Part shown: one piece after another, positions 26,486-33,231 of the stretch
How positions within the stretch are numbered: position 1 is the stretch's first letter
Layout of the letters: the number at the start of each line of letters is the position of its first letter
DNA from: an uncultured Clostridia bacterium
Lineage (GTDB): Bacteria > Bacillota > Clostridia > Christensenellales > Borkfalkiaceae
Reading direction: 5' to 3'
DNA: 64,000 nt
Assembly (NCBI GenBank): GCA_947627575.1
Contig: CANQWN010000001.1
Coordinates: forward strand, 354,252 to 418,251
Program-made: the position numbers and the translations under genes
Notes under the pieces: model-generated
Told to the model about the DNA's origin: nothing
The model's database searches: none
What the model saw: the letters and a program-made list of their open reading frames with translations, nothing else

Positions 26486-26514
26486 ATTATAACATACGCT
26501 TGTACACTTGTAAA
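26486..26514 (-). promoter_or_regulatory. mntP promoter placed for a leaderless transcript
   Basis: Minus strand -35 TTTACA (26509-26514), 17-bp spacer, -10 TATAAT (26486-26491). Six bases separate the -10 from the ATG at 26479. Confidence 0.7.
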
Positions 26515-26573
26515 TATTTTAATTGAAATAAATACACGTCCTCAAATTTTTTTATAAAATGTATTAAAAGCGG

Positions 26574-26602
26574 TTGCATTTTTTTTGTTTTTTAAGTATA
26601 AT
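26574..26602 (+). promoter_or_regulatory. tRNA-Pro promoter
   Basis: -35 TTGCAT (26574-26579), 17-bp spacer, -10 TATAAT (26597-26602). Confidence 0.75.
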
Positions 26603-26619
26603 CAAGTATGTTGTTGAAC

Positions 26620-26696
26620 TGAGGTGTAGCGCAGTTTGGTAGCGCGTCTGGTTAGGGACCAGAAGGTCGTGGGTTCAAGTCCCGTCACCTCAACCA
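26620..26696 (+). tRNA. tRNA-Pro (anticodon AGG)
   Basis: 77 nucleotides with encoded CCA. Acceptor TGAGGTG/CACCTCA, D arm GCGC/GCGC, and anticodon stem TCTGG/CCAGA around loop TTAGGGA, so the anticodon is AGG. The T arm is GTGGG-TTCAAGT-CCCGT with two G-U pairs. The body is otherwise like Firmicute tRNA-Pro, whose usual anticodon is TGG; here position 34 is A. Confidence 0.93.
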
Positions 26697-26701
26697 GTTT
26701 T

Positions 26702-26743
26702 AGCCCGTTTTTGAGCGATTTTCGCCCAAAAACGGGCTTTTTT
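26702..26743 (+). terminator. tRNA-Pro terminator
   Basis: 11-bp stem AGCCCGTTTTT/AAAAACGGGCT followed by TTTTTT. Confidence 0.85.
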
Positions 26744-26812
26744 CTGCTGTTTTTAAGTGTTATTTGCTACTTTTATTTCTTATTTTGGGGCATAAATTGG
26801 GGCACAAATCAG

Positions 26813-27176
26813 CTACCAAACCAATTTTGCTCCCTCTTTTAAGAGAAACTCGTCGGATGAGTCGGTATAGGTATCACCAAGAACTCCGAGAGAATGTCCA
26901 ACAAATTCATTCCTTGCGACCTCGGCAACCCCACATTCCTGACAACGGGTGTAAAATGTTGTTCGCAAATCGTAAAGTCTGTTTTGGGGCAGAATTACCG
27001 TACTTTTCGACGTGATTTAGTTTTTCAATGAATTTTTGCTTTGCTTCTTCAAGGTTATTTGCCGATGCCGCTATGTTGTAACCGTTGCGACGATAGCGGA
27101 TTTCGTAATTCCAAGTGTCAACGCCGCTTTTGCGTTTGCGGACGTGACAGGTGCAACCTTGCGTTCTGAATTCTTG
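26813..27176 (-). pseudogene. Decayed tyrosine recombinase (integrase) remnant
   Basis: Two pieces of one integrase survive in different minus-strand frames. The N-terminal piece (about 27176-26990) reads GCTCHVRKRKSGVDTW then YEIRYRRNGYNI and LEEAKQKFIEKL, the arm-binding domain of phage/ICE integrases. The C-terminal piece (26992-26813) reads [25 protein letters not shown] and the catalytic-tyrosine motif GDTYTD, ending KEGAKLVW then TAG. The central catalytic part is missing at the join. The gene points at the 3' end of tRNA-Pro, the usual place for an integrase at its attachment site. It cannot be functional. Confidence 0.85.
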
Positions 27177-27658
27177 CCTGCATGATACGCAGGAATTACA
27201 ATTTCTTTGGCGTCGGCATTGCCCAACCCCGTAACCGCATAGTAACTACTGTTTTTGTCTGTAATCAGTTCATATTCAAGACCGACGGTGGGCGTAAGTT
27301 CGTAGCCGCAACGAGTGCAAGTATTATTAGTGTTAAAGCTATGTCCGAGAGCGGGTATCTCTTTTGTTTCTTTAGCTCCGCATACCGAGCAGGAACGCTC
27401 CTGTTTGCCCTTTTCTGTGCAAGTTGCTTCGGAAACGGTTAGCCACGAACCCCATTGATGCTCGCAATCCTTATCGCCGCCGGAAATAGTTCCGCCGTTT
27501 GGATTGGTTTGTTGTGTGTTACCGGAACTATTTCCTCCACCTTTCTTTCCGCCACAGGCAGACAAAGCGACCGCACAACATACTATGCTTATCAATGCAA
27601 GCAAAATAATTAAAGGGCACAAAAAAAAGTAACGGGTGCCAAACACTACAAAGAGCAT
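27071..27658 (-). pseudogene. Truncated surface lipoprotein (BspA/LRR_5 type)
   Basis: Lipoprotein signal ILLALISIVCCAVALSAC, a Gly/Asn/Thr linker, then a Cys/His module (CEHQWGSWLTVSEATCTEKG, CSVCG, CTRCGYE) often found before leucine-rich repeats. A single LRR_5-like start follows (YYAVTGLG, EIVIPAYHAG). After about base 27177 the frame runs into the integrase remnant, whose own frame is clearly the real coding sense there, so the repeat region has been lost. The N-terminal start is unsure: no ribosome site is seen and the T8 run at about 27624-27631 may hide a frameshift. Confidence 0.65.
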
Positions 27659-27800
27659 TAGCCCGGATTCCGCAAGGGAATCGCCGTTACTATGGTTAGA
27701 TATTAACACAAGATTTTTCGTTTGTCAAACAAAACAAGGAGATAAAATCAAAGTTTACGTTTCATAATTTTACCTCAAATTACCTTTTTGAATAAAAAAT

Positions 27801-27861
27801 ACCTATTTAGGTAATTATTATTATATATTATCTAACAAGATAAGTCAACACCTCATTAGGT
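27801..27861. promoter_or_regulatory. Palindromic operator pair upstream of the XRE gene
   Basis: Two dyads of the form ACCT-N4-AGGT: ACCTATTTAGGT (27801-27812) and ACCTCATTAGGT (27850-27861), with centres 49 bp apart. Two further half sites TTACCT lie at about 27770 and 27780. A TATAAT abuts the XRE start codon. The arrangement suggests autoregulation by the XRE protein and control of the leftward lipoprotein transcript. Confidence 0.6.
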
Positions 27862-27883
27862 ATATTTTGATAAAATTTATAAT

Positions 27884-28225
27884 ATGGAAAACAGCATATT
27901 TATTGAAACGTTCAACGACCTATTGGCGGAAAAGGGACTGAACAGAAAGCAGTTTGCGGAAAAAAGTGGGATTCCCTATACCACGATAATCGGATGGACA
28001 AAATTGAATAGGTTGCCGGATTATTCCGCTCTGATAAAAATTGCAGATTTTTTTCAATGTTCTATCGACTATCTCGTAGGTAGAGAAGACGAATTTGGAA
28101 ATTCTACTTATTCTTCGGAGAATTTACATTCCGAAATGCTATTTTTAAAATATTTCCGCAATTTAAGTGCGGAAAATAAAGATTTGATTATCGAACTTAC
28201 AAAAAACTTATCAAAAAAATATTGA
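27884..28225 (+). CDS. XRE-family helix-turn-helix regulator
   Basis: 113 residues. The N-terminal HTH_3 domain reads FNDLLAEKGLNRKQFAEKSG, IPYTTIIGWTKLNRLP and ADFFQCSIDYLVGRED. The C-terminal helix (LKYFRNLSAENKDLIIELTK) is a likely dimerisation element, as in phage-type repressors. It probably belonged to the element inserted at tRNA-Pro. It is intact while the neighbouring integrase and lipoprotein are broken, and the palindromes just upstream are its likely binding sites. Confidence 0.88.
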   Translation: MENSIFIETFNDLLAEKGLNRKQFAEKSGIPYTTIIGWTKLNRLPDYSALIKIADFFQCSIDYLVGREDEFGNSTYSSENLHSEMLFLKYFRNLSAENKDLIIELTKNLSKKY

Positions 28226-28359
28226 TAAACCATAATACTTTGATTTGTATAAAACTTGCGCCGCTTTCACAAGCCGCGTAAATTTTTAGGCGGGAATTAC
28301 CAAACGTGGAGGAAGAGAAAAATTTTCGCAATTTAAACCGAAGGTAAACACCTTTTTGT
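28226..28359. other. Gap between the XRE gene and the MATE promoter
   Basis: No gene could be supported. A short plus-strand open frame without a start codon (28249-28349, basic, ending in KRKIFAI) may be a gene tail left by the decayed element. Confidence 0.4.
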
Positions 28360-28388
28360 TTGACATTTTTGCGAAAAAAACGTATAAT
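28360..28388 (+). promoter_or_regulatory. Promoter of the MATE gene
   Basis: -35 TTGACA (28360-28365, perfect), 17-bp spacer, -10 TATAAT (28383-28388, perfect). Confidence 0.85.
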
Positions 28389-28410
28389 AAATACACAATG
28401 TGTTGCTTTT

Positions 28411-28450
28411 AAGGGCGTAAATCCGATTGGATTTGCGCCCTTATTTTTTT
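28411..28450 (+). terminator. Intrinsic terminator inside the MATE leader (attenuator)
   Basis: 14-bp stem (28411-28424 with 28429-28442, one U-G pair), GATT loop, then ATTTTTTT. It lies after the promoter and before the MATE ribosome site, so most transcripts should stop unless something prevents hairpin formation. A five-codon open frame ATG TGT TGC TTT TAA (28399-28413) runs into the base of the stem. Confidence 0.8.
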
Positions 28451-28466
28451 GTAAAAAGGAAGGTTT

Positions 28467-29900
28467 ATGGAAGATATAAAACAAAACAAGATGTCGGTTA
28501 AACCCGTATGCGGGCTGATATGGAAAATGGGTTTGCCTATGATAATTTCCATGATTTTACAGGCGGTTTACAATATCGTGGACACCGCGTTTGTTATAAA
28601 TATGGGCGAGGACGGCGTTGCGGGAAATCTGGCGCTTACCTTCTCCTTCCCCATTCAACTGCTTATCATTGCCATAGGCGTTGGCACGGGCGTTGGAATA
28701 AACGCCTTACTTTCAAAATCTTTGGGTGAAGGCGACACGAAAAAAGCCGATAAAACTGTAGGCAACGGGATATTTTTGGGAATTGCGATATACGCCGTAT
28801 TTCTGCTTTTCGGGCTGTTCGGCGCAAAGCCGTTTATAGCTATGCAATGCGGCGGTGACACAAAAGTTGCGGAAATGGGCGCGCAATATCTTACGATATG
28901 CTGTTGTTATTCATTCGGGGCGATCGGGTTTACCATATACGAGCGTTTTTTACAGAGTACGGGAAAGACATTGTTTTCCACCATTTCGCAAATTTCCGGG
29001 GCGGCGGCAAACATAATACTTGACTATATTTTTATATATCCCCTTAAAATGGGAATTGCGGGCGCGGCGTGGGCTACCGTTATAGGGCAAACTTTATCCC
29101 TCTGCGTTGCAATGCTGTTCCATTATCTATTTAATAAGGAACTGCACAACAATATTAAAAACATATTGCCGAGCGGCAAAATTATTTTGGAAATTTACCA
29201 TATCGGTCTTTCCGCCGCGCTTATGCAGGGGTTGCTTTCGGTTATGATGTTGGGCGTAAACCTTATTTTGGGTACGGCAAAAAATGCCGCTATGCTGCAA
29301 GGCGCCTTCGGCATCTATTACAAGATAATGCAATTTGCGCTTTTTGCCTGCTTCGGGCTTTCCAACACCATTATTTCCGTACTGTCCTATAATTACGGAA
29401 TGGGCGACAAGCAACGTTCGCGCCTGTGCGTGAAATGGGGGATAATAAATACAATAATAGTTGCGGCGGTAATTTCGGCGGTGTTTGAATGTCTTGCCCG
29501 TCAGCTTGCGGCATTGTTCGGGATGGCAAGCGGAAACAGCGGGCTGGAAATAACCAAAACGGTAGTTTGGGCGATAAGAATTGCATGCATAGGCTATATA
29601 TTTATGGGATTCAGCGTTGCCGTGCAGGGGATTTTGCAGGCGTTGGGCTATGCCCTTTCCCCTCTGTTTATCTCCTTTCTTCGGCTTGCGGCGTTTGTTT
29701 TCCCCGTCGTGTGGCTGTTTACTCTATCGGATAGCGCCGTAAATACAGTATGGTGGACATTCCCGATTGCGGAATTTATAACGGCGATAATTTCCGTCCC
29801 CATCCTGTTAAAAGCCGTGCGAAAAATAAACGGCGGATTTATAACAAAAAAGCGCCGTGCGCGCAAGTCCGAAAAGGAACAGGCGCAGGCGGCGCTGTAA
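28467..29900 (+). CDS. MATE-family multidrug efflux transporter
   Basis: 477 residues with about 12 membrane segments in two halves. The opening PVCGLIWKMGLPMIISMILQ, AVYNIVDTAFV, VGTGVGINALLS, and the second-half start with FGLSNTIISVLSYNYG are typical of the MATE/NorM-DinF superfamily. These pumps export cationic drugs or metabolites in exchange for Na+ or H+. AAGGAAGG precedes the ATG. Expression is probably controlled by the leader terminator just upstream. The substrate is unknown. It ends in a basic cytoplasmic tail. Confidence 0.93.
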   Translation: MEDIKQNKMSVKPVCGLIWKMGLPMIISMILQAVYNIVDTAFVINMGEDGVAGNLALTFSFPIQLLIIAIGVGTGVGINALLSKSLGEGDTKKADKTVGNGIFLGIAIYAVFLLFGLFGAKPFIAMQCGGDTKVAEMGAQYLTICCCYSFGAIGFTIYERFLQSTGKTLFSTISQISGAAANIILDYIFIYPLKMGIAGAAWATVIGQTLSLCVAMLFHYLFNKELHNNIKNILPSGKIILEIYHIGLSAALMQGLLSVMMLGVNLILGTAKNAAMLQGAFGIYYKIMQFALFACFGLSNTIISVLSYNYGMGDKQRSRLCVKWGIINTIIVAAVISAVFECLARQLAALFGMASGNSGLEITKTVVWAIRIACIGYIFMGFSVAVQGILQALGYALSPLFISFLRLAAFVFPVVWLFTLSDSAVNTVWWTFPIAEFITAIISVPILLKAVRKINGGFITKKRRARKSEKEQAQAAL

Positions 29901-29935
29901 GCACATTTTTTACAATTGCGGCAACACGGCTGAAA

Positions 29936-30484
29936 TTAAAGCAATCTTGTCAGTTTGCAACTATCCAAACCGGCGTTCCAAAAATTTTCAAGCGGAATAT
30001 CTTTCACAGAACATACTATACTTGAATTCATTGCGCCGTGCCCCACTATCAACACGTCTTTGCCCTCTTTAAGCAAAGGATATATTACGCTGTTTAAAAA
30101 ATCCCCCGTGCGGGCGAATAAATCGGCAAAACTTTCCGCCCCTTCAGGCGGAACATACGCCGCGGGATTGCGGAAAAACGTTTTCATCGGGCCGTCCGTT
30201 GCGGGAAAGCTGTTTTCCGCGCCCTCGCATACCCCGAAACACATTTCCGTCAGGCGCGCGTCCTCTATTATGGGGATATTTCTGCCGCGGAGAAAAATTT
30301 CCGCGGTTTCGCGGGCGCGGGAAAGGGGCGAGCAATAGCAGACGTCCAAATGCACGCCGCTATACAGCTCCGCCGCTTTTGCCGCCTGTAATTTACCCTC
30401 GATGTTAAGCGGAACGTCCGTTCTGCCCTGCAACCTATGCGCGGCGTTCCAATCGGTTTTTCCGTGTCTCATTATATAAAGCAT
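29936..30484 (-). CDS. Histidine phosphatase family protein
   Basis: 182 residues. The catalytic RHG motif is at the extreme N-terminus (MRHGKTDWNAAHRLQGRTD), with the second histidine in IVGHGAMNSS and the SPLSRARETAE helix. Such enzymes include phosphoglycerate mutase-like, alpha-ribazole and other small phosphatases; no specific substrate can be chosen. It has its own promoter and faces the MATE gene tail to tail. Confidence 0.9.
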   Translation of the reverse strand: MLYIMRHGKTDWNAAHRLQGRTDVPLNIEGKLQAAKAAELYSGVHLDVCYCSPLSRARETAEIFLRGRNIPIIEDARLTEMCFGVCEGAENSFPATDGPMKTFFRNPAAYVPPEGAESFADLFARTGDFLNSVIYPLLKEGKDVLIVGHGAMNSSIVCSVKDIPLENFWNAGLDSCKLTRLL

Positions 30485-30501
30485 AGCGTTTACCGTAAAT
30501 A

Positions 30502-30529
30502 ATTATACAATATATTATATTTTTAACAA
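30502..30529 (-). promoter_or_regulatory. Promoter of the histidine phosphatase gene
   Basis: Minus strand -35 TTGTTA (30524-30529), 16-bp spacer, -10 TATAAT (30502-30507). Confidence 0.6.
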
Positions 30530-30558
30530 TCGCGGCGGGGCGGGAAAAGTTAAAAATA

Positions 30559-30581
30559 CCCCGTGCGGACTTTGCACGGGG
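30559..30581 (-). terminator. Terminator after the 134-residue protein gene
   Basis: 8-bp stem CCCCGTGC/GCACGGGG, followed on the minus strand by TATTTTTAA. Confidence 0.75.
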
Positions 30582-30587
30582 ATTTTC

Positions 30588-30992
30588 TTAATCCTGATGA
30601 TGTTTTCTGCGGGCTATCGCAATACGTATTCTGCGGGCAGGCGCGGGCTCGGGAATTTCCTCTACGGGCGCAACCTCTTCAACCGCTTGCTGTTCGGCAA
30701 CCGCGGGTTCCTCTTCCGCCGCTTCCGCGGGGGCTTCTTCAACTTCGGCTATAACAACCTGCATACCCTCCGCCTGCTTCATTTTGACGAACGCCACTGC
30801 GCAGGGATAGCGCCCTACCTTGTCGCACAATTCGCAAAACGGCGCGTATTCGCCGCACAAATCGCGCCCCAAGGCGGAGCTGTTTTTATACTTATCTATG
30901 TCAATAGCGTCCTGTATTGCGGATAAATTTTCCGCATTCAATCTGGCAGGCATGCTTTCAAGCATCCTCAAAGGCGCCGATATATCCCACAT
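30588..30992 (-). CDS. Uncharacterised protein with four cysteines and acidic tail
   Basis: 134 residues, not recognised. The first half is compact and contains CGEYAPFCELCDKVGRYPC, a possible metal or disulfide knot. The second half is low complexity, rich in Glu, Ala and Pro (AEEEPAVAEQQAVEEVAPVE), and ends with a short basic tail RRIRIAIARRKHHQD. There is no signal peptide or membrane segment. GAGAGGT upstream supports the start. It is monocistronic between the PfkB kinase and the phosphatase gene. Confidence 0.75.
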   Translation of the reverse strand: MWDISAPLRMLESMPARLNAENLSAIQDAIDIDKYKNSSALGRDLCGEYAPFCELCDKVGRYPCAVAFVKMKQAEGMQVVIAEVEEAPAEAAEEEPAVAEQQAVEEVAPVEEIPEPAPARRIRIAIARRKHHQD

Positions 30993-31054
30993 TTCAATTA
31001 CCTCTCGTTTTTATTGATTATAACACTATAAAGTGCAAATATCAAGCGTTGAAA

Positions 31055-31978
31055 TTAAATTTCTTCCACCGTAAGCGCGGAAAGTATTTCAAGATACTTA
31101 TCGCGTGAAAAGGATATGCTGTCCGGCAGGGTAACGGCAGCCGTGCCCGCCGCAACGCCGTGGCGCAAAATTTCGGAAATATCAAGCCCCTTTATCAGCG
31201 CGCCCGTTGCCGCGGCAACCATACCGTCGCCCGCGCCCACAGTTGAATTCATTGCGACGTTTACGCTTTTGCAGTAATAGGATTTTTTACCGTCCGTTAT
31301 TACCGCGCCGCTTTTGCCCAACGACAGCAAAACCAACTTCGCGCCCTTTGCAAGCACTTCCTTACAGCAGGCAAGCATTTCGTTTTTATCCGTTATCCTG
31401 CGGTTGAGTGTGCGTTCCAACTCCTCAAGGTTGGGTTTTACCAGATCAACCCCGCACGAAAGGGCGTTTATAAGCCTTTCGCCGTGGCTATCCACAACCT
31501 TTTTTACGTGCGGAGGCACAACCGAAAGCAATTTTTTATAGTAGTCGGCGGTCATATTTTTTGCCAACCCGCCGGCAAGCACAACCGCTTCGCAATGTTT
31601 TGAAAGGTCGGCGACGAGATTTAACAGCTCCTCCTGCTTTTCCGCCGAAACTTCGGGCGAAAGGTCGTCAACTTCGGTAAGCATTGAACGGCGGTCAACA
31701 AATTTATAATTTTCACGCACTCTGCCCGGGTTCCAGACGAACTTATACGGAACGCCCTCCCTGTGCAATTCCTGTTCGAACTGATTGCCGTTTATCTCGT
31801 ACATAAAGCCTGTGGCGAAAACGTCTATTTTAAGCCGCGCAAGCCCGATTGCAACGTTTATTGCCTTACCCGTATAAAACGTGCGTTTGTTGATAATGTT
31901 GTTCGGTCTTCCTACGCTTAAAGTTTCGACTTCCATATTTACGTCGATACTCGGGCTGGGACAGATTGTCAAAATCAT
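31055..31978 (-). CDS. PfkB-family sugar kinase, 1-phosphofructokinase-like
   Basis: 307 residues from MILTICPSPS. Ribokinase/PfkB fold: N-terminal PSPSIDVNMEV, the sugar-binding GKAINVAIGLARL, VKPNLEELE, and the C-terminal anion hole and catalytic base NSTVGAGDGMVAAATGAL. Closest by eye to FruK/LacC (1-phosphofructokinase or tagatose-6-phosphate kinase). No PTS genes are nearby to settle the substrate. The start is set by AAGGT. It lies 65 bases downstream of pfkA, with a terminator between them. Confidence 0.85.
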   Translation of the reverse strand: MILTICPSPSIDVNMEVETLSVGRPNNIINKRTFYTGKAINVAIGLARLKIDVFATGFMYEINGNQFEQELHREGVPYKFVWNPGRVRENYKFVDRRSMLTEVDDLSPEVSAEKQEELLNLVADLSKHCEAVVLAGGLAKNMTADYYKKLLSVVPPHVKKVVDSHGERLINALSCGVDLVKPNLEELERTLNRRITDKNEMLACCKEVLAKGAKLVLLSLGKSGAVITDGKKSYYCKSVNVAMNSTVGAGDGMVAAATGALIKGLDISEILRHGVAAGTAAVTLPDSISFSRDKYLEILSALTVEEI

Positions 31979-32011
31979 ATTTTTTACCTTAAAATTTATT
32001 AGCCGCAAAAA

Positions 32012-32030
32012 AAGCCGCCATAAGCGGCTT
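32012..32030 (-). terminator. pfkA terminator
   Basis: 7-bp stem AAGCCGC/GCGGCTT followed on the minus strand by seven T. It sits between pfkA and the PfkB-type kinase gene, so the second gene depends on read-through or a promoter not identified. Confidence 0.75.
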
Positions 32031-32043
32031 ATTTATGATAAAT

Positions 32044-33006
32044 TTACATCGAAATCATTTGAAGGGTTTCGTAAAGTTCGTAATTGAACTTCTTTTTCAT
32101 ACTTACCGCTTCTATGATGTCGAGATCTATTATTTCGTTTTTGTGAATACCTACAACGCGGTTGCCTATGCCGTCCTTTAAAAGACGAACCGCCTTGTTG
32201 CCGAATTGGGCGGCAAGCATTCTGTCCGCCATTGTGGGCGAACCGCCGCGCTGTATGTGCCCTATCGTGGTGGGGCGCACGGAATAGGTAGTTACGGATT
32301 GAAGCTGTTTTGCAAATTCTTCCGCGGTGCAAACGCCTTCCGCCACTACTATAATGTTTGAATGTTTTCCGTTCGCGCGGGAACGGTTGATTTTCATAAC
32401 TATGTCGTCAAGGTCGAACACAACTTCGGGCACCACTATAATTTCCGCGCCGCTGGCAATACCGGCATACAGCGCAATATCGCCGCAACGTCTGCCCATA
32501 ACTTCCACAACCGAAATCCTTTCGTGGGAAGTCATCGTGTCGCGCAGTTTGTTTATAACGTCGATACACGTGTTTACCGCCGTATCGAAACCGAGAGTGT
32601 AGTCGGTATATTCAAGGTCGTTATCTATCGTGCCGGGTATGCCGATTGTGGGTATTCCGTATTCCTCGGAAAGGCATTTTGCGCCCCTGAACGAGCCGTC
32701 TCCGCCTATTACCACAAGCCCTTCTATCCCGCGGGATTCAAGCGTTTTTACCGCCTTTCTCTGTCCCTGCTTCGTCAACATTTCAAGGCAACGCGCCGTG
32801 CGCAATTTGGTGCCGCCGCGCTGAACTATATCCGAAACCGAACGCATTTCCATAGAGACCATCTCGTCGTCGATAAGCCCCTGATATCCCCTTTCGATCC
32901 CGTAAACTTCCATACCGTAATAAAGCGCAGTCCTGACGACTGCCCTTATGCAAGCGTTCATTCCGGGAGCGTCTCCGCCGCTGGTAAGCAAGCCTATTCT
33001 TTTCAT
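32044..33006 (-). CDS. pfkA: ATP-dependent 6-phosphofructokinase
   Basis: 320 residues from MKRIGLLTSGGDAPGMN. The ATP site GGDGSFRGA, the catalytic segment PGTIDNDLEYTDYTLGFDTA, and EVMGRRCGDIALYAG are all intact; Gly rather than Lys after GGDG indicates ATP use, not pyrophosphate. It commits fructose-6-phosphate to glycolysis. A GGAGG site six bases upstream fixes the start and rejects the longer TTG reading to 33081. Confidence 0.97.
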   Translation of the reverse strand: MKRIGLLTSGGDAPGMNACIRAVVRTALYYGMEVYGIERGYQGLIDDEMVSMEMRSVSDIVQRGGTKLRTARCLEMLTKQGQRKAVKTLESRGIEGLVVIGGDGSFRGAKCLSEEYGIPTIGIPGTIDNDLEYTDYTLGFDTAVNTCIDVINKLRDTMTSHERISVVEVMGRRCGDIALYAGIASGAEIIVVPEVVFDLDDIVMKINRSRANGKHSNIIVVAEGVCTAEEFAKQLQSVTTYSVRPTTIGHIQRGGSPTMADRMLAAQFGNKAVRLLKDGIGNRVVGIHKNEIIDLDIIEAVSMKKKFNYELYETLQMISM

Positions 33007-33098
33007 AATAACCTCCGAAACGCCGCCGCGTGACGGTTTTACCCGTCTTGCCCCCTCAATTTGCCGCGCGGCGCAAGTCAATCATCATTTCAAACTTT

Positions 33099-33127
33099 AT
33101 TATAACAGAATATTATCGAAAAAACAA
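33099..33127 (-). promoter_or_regulatory. pfkA promoter
   Basis: Minus strand -35 TTGTTT (33122-33127), 17-bp spacer, -10 TATAAT (33099-33104). It gives a leader of about 85 bases containing a GACGG/CCGTC hairpin. Confidence 0.65.
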
Positions 33128-33195
33128 CAGTTTTGATTAAAAAAAACGTTAAAATCAAATGATAAAATTGAGAAAGAAAATTCAGATAAAGTTAA

Positions 33196-33226
33196 ACGGC
33201 GCAAGCGGCAATGCCGCTTGCGCCGT
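33196..33226 (-). terminator. Terminator after dnaE
   Basis: Long GC-rich inverted repeat ACGGCGCAAGCGGCA/TGCCGCTTGCGCCGT just after the dnaE stop. The minus-strand T tract is weak. Confidence 0.6.
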
Positions 33227-33231
33227 ACTTA

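Noticed and set aside
26500..26620. Mn riboswitch (yybP-ykoY) upstream of mntP
   Set aside because: The predicted transcript has no leader, and the upstream sequence lacks the expected stems.
26764..27015. Plus-strand 83-codon frame after tRNA-Pro
   Set aside because: The minus strand encodes clear integrase motifs across the same bases.
28197..28484. Minus-strand 95-codon frame across the MATE leader
   Set aside because: It would run through the promoter and terminator of the MATE gene and has no start signal.
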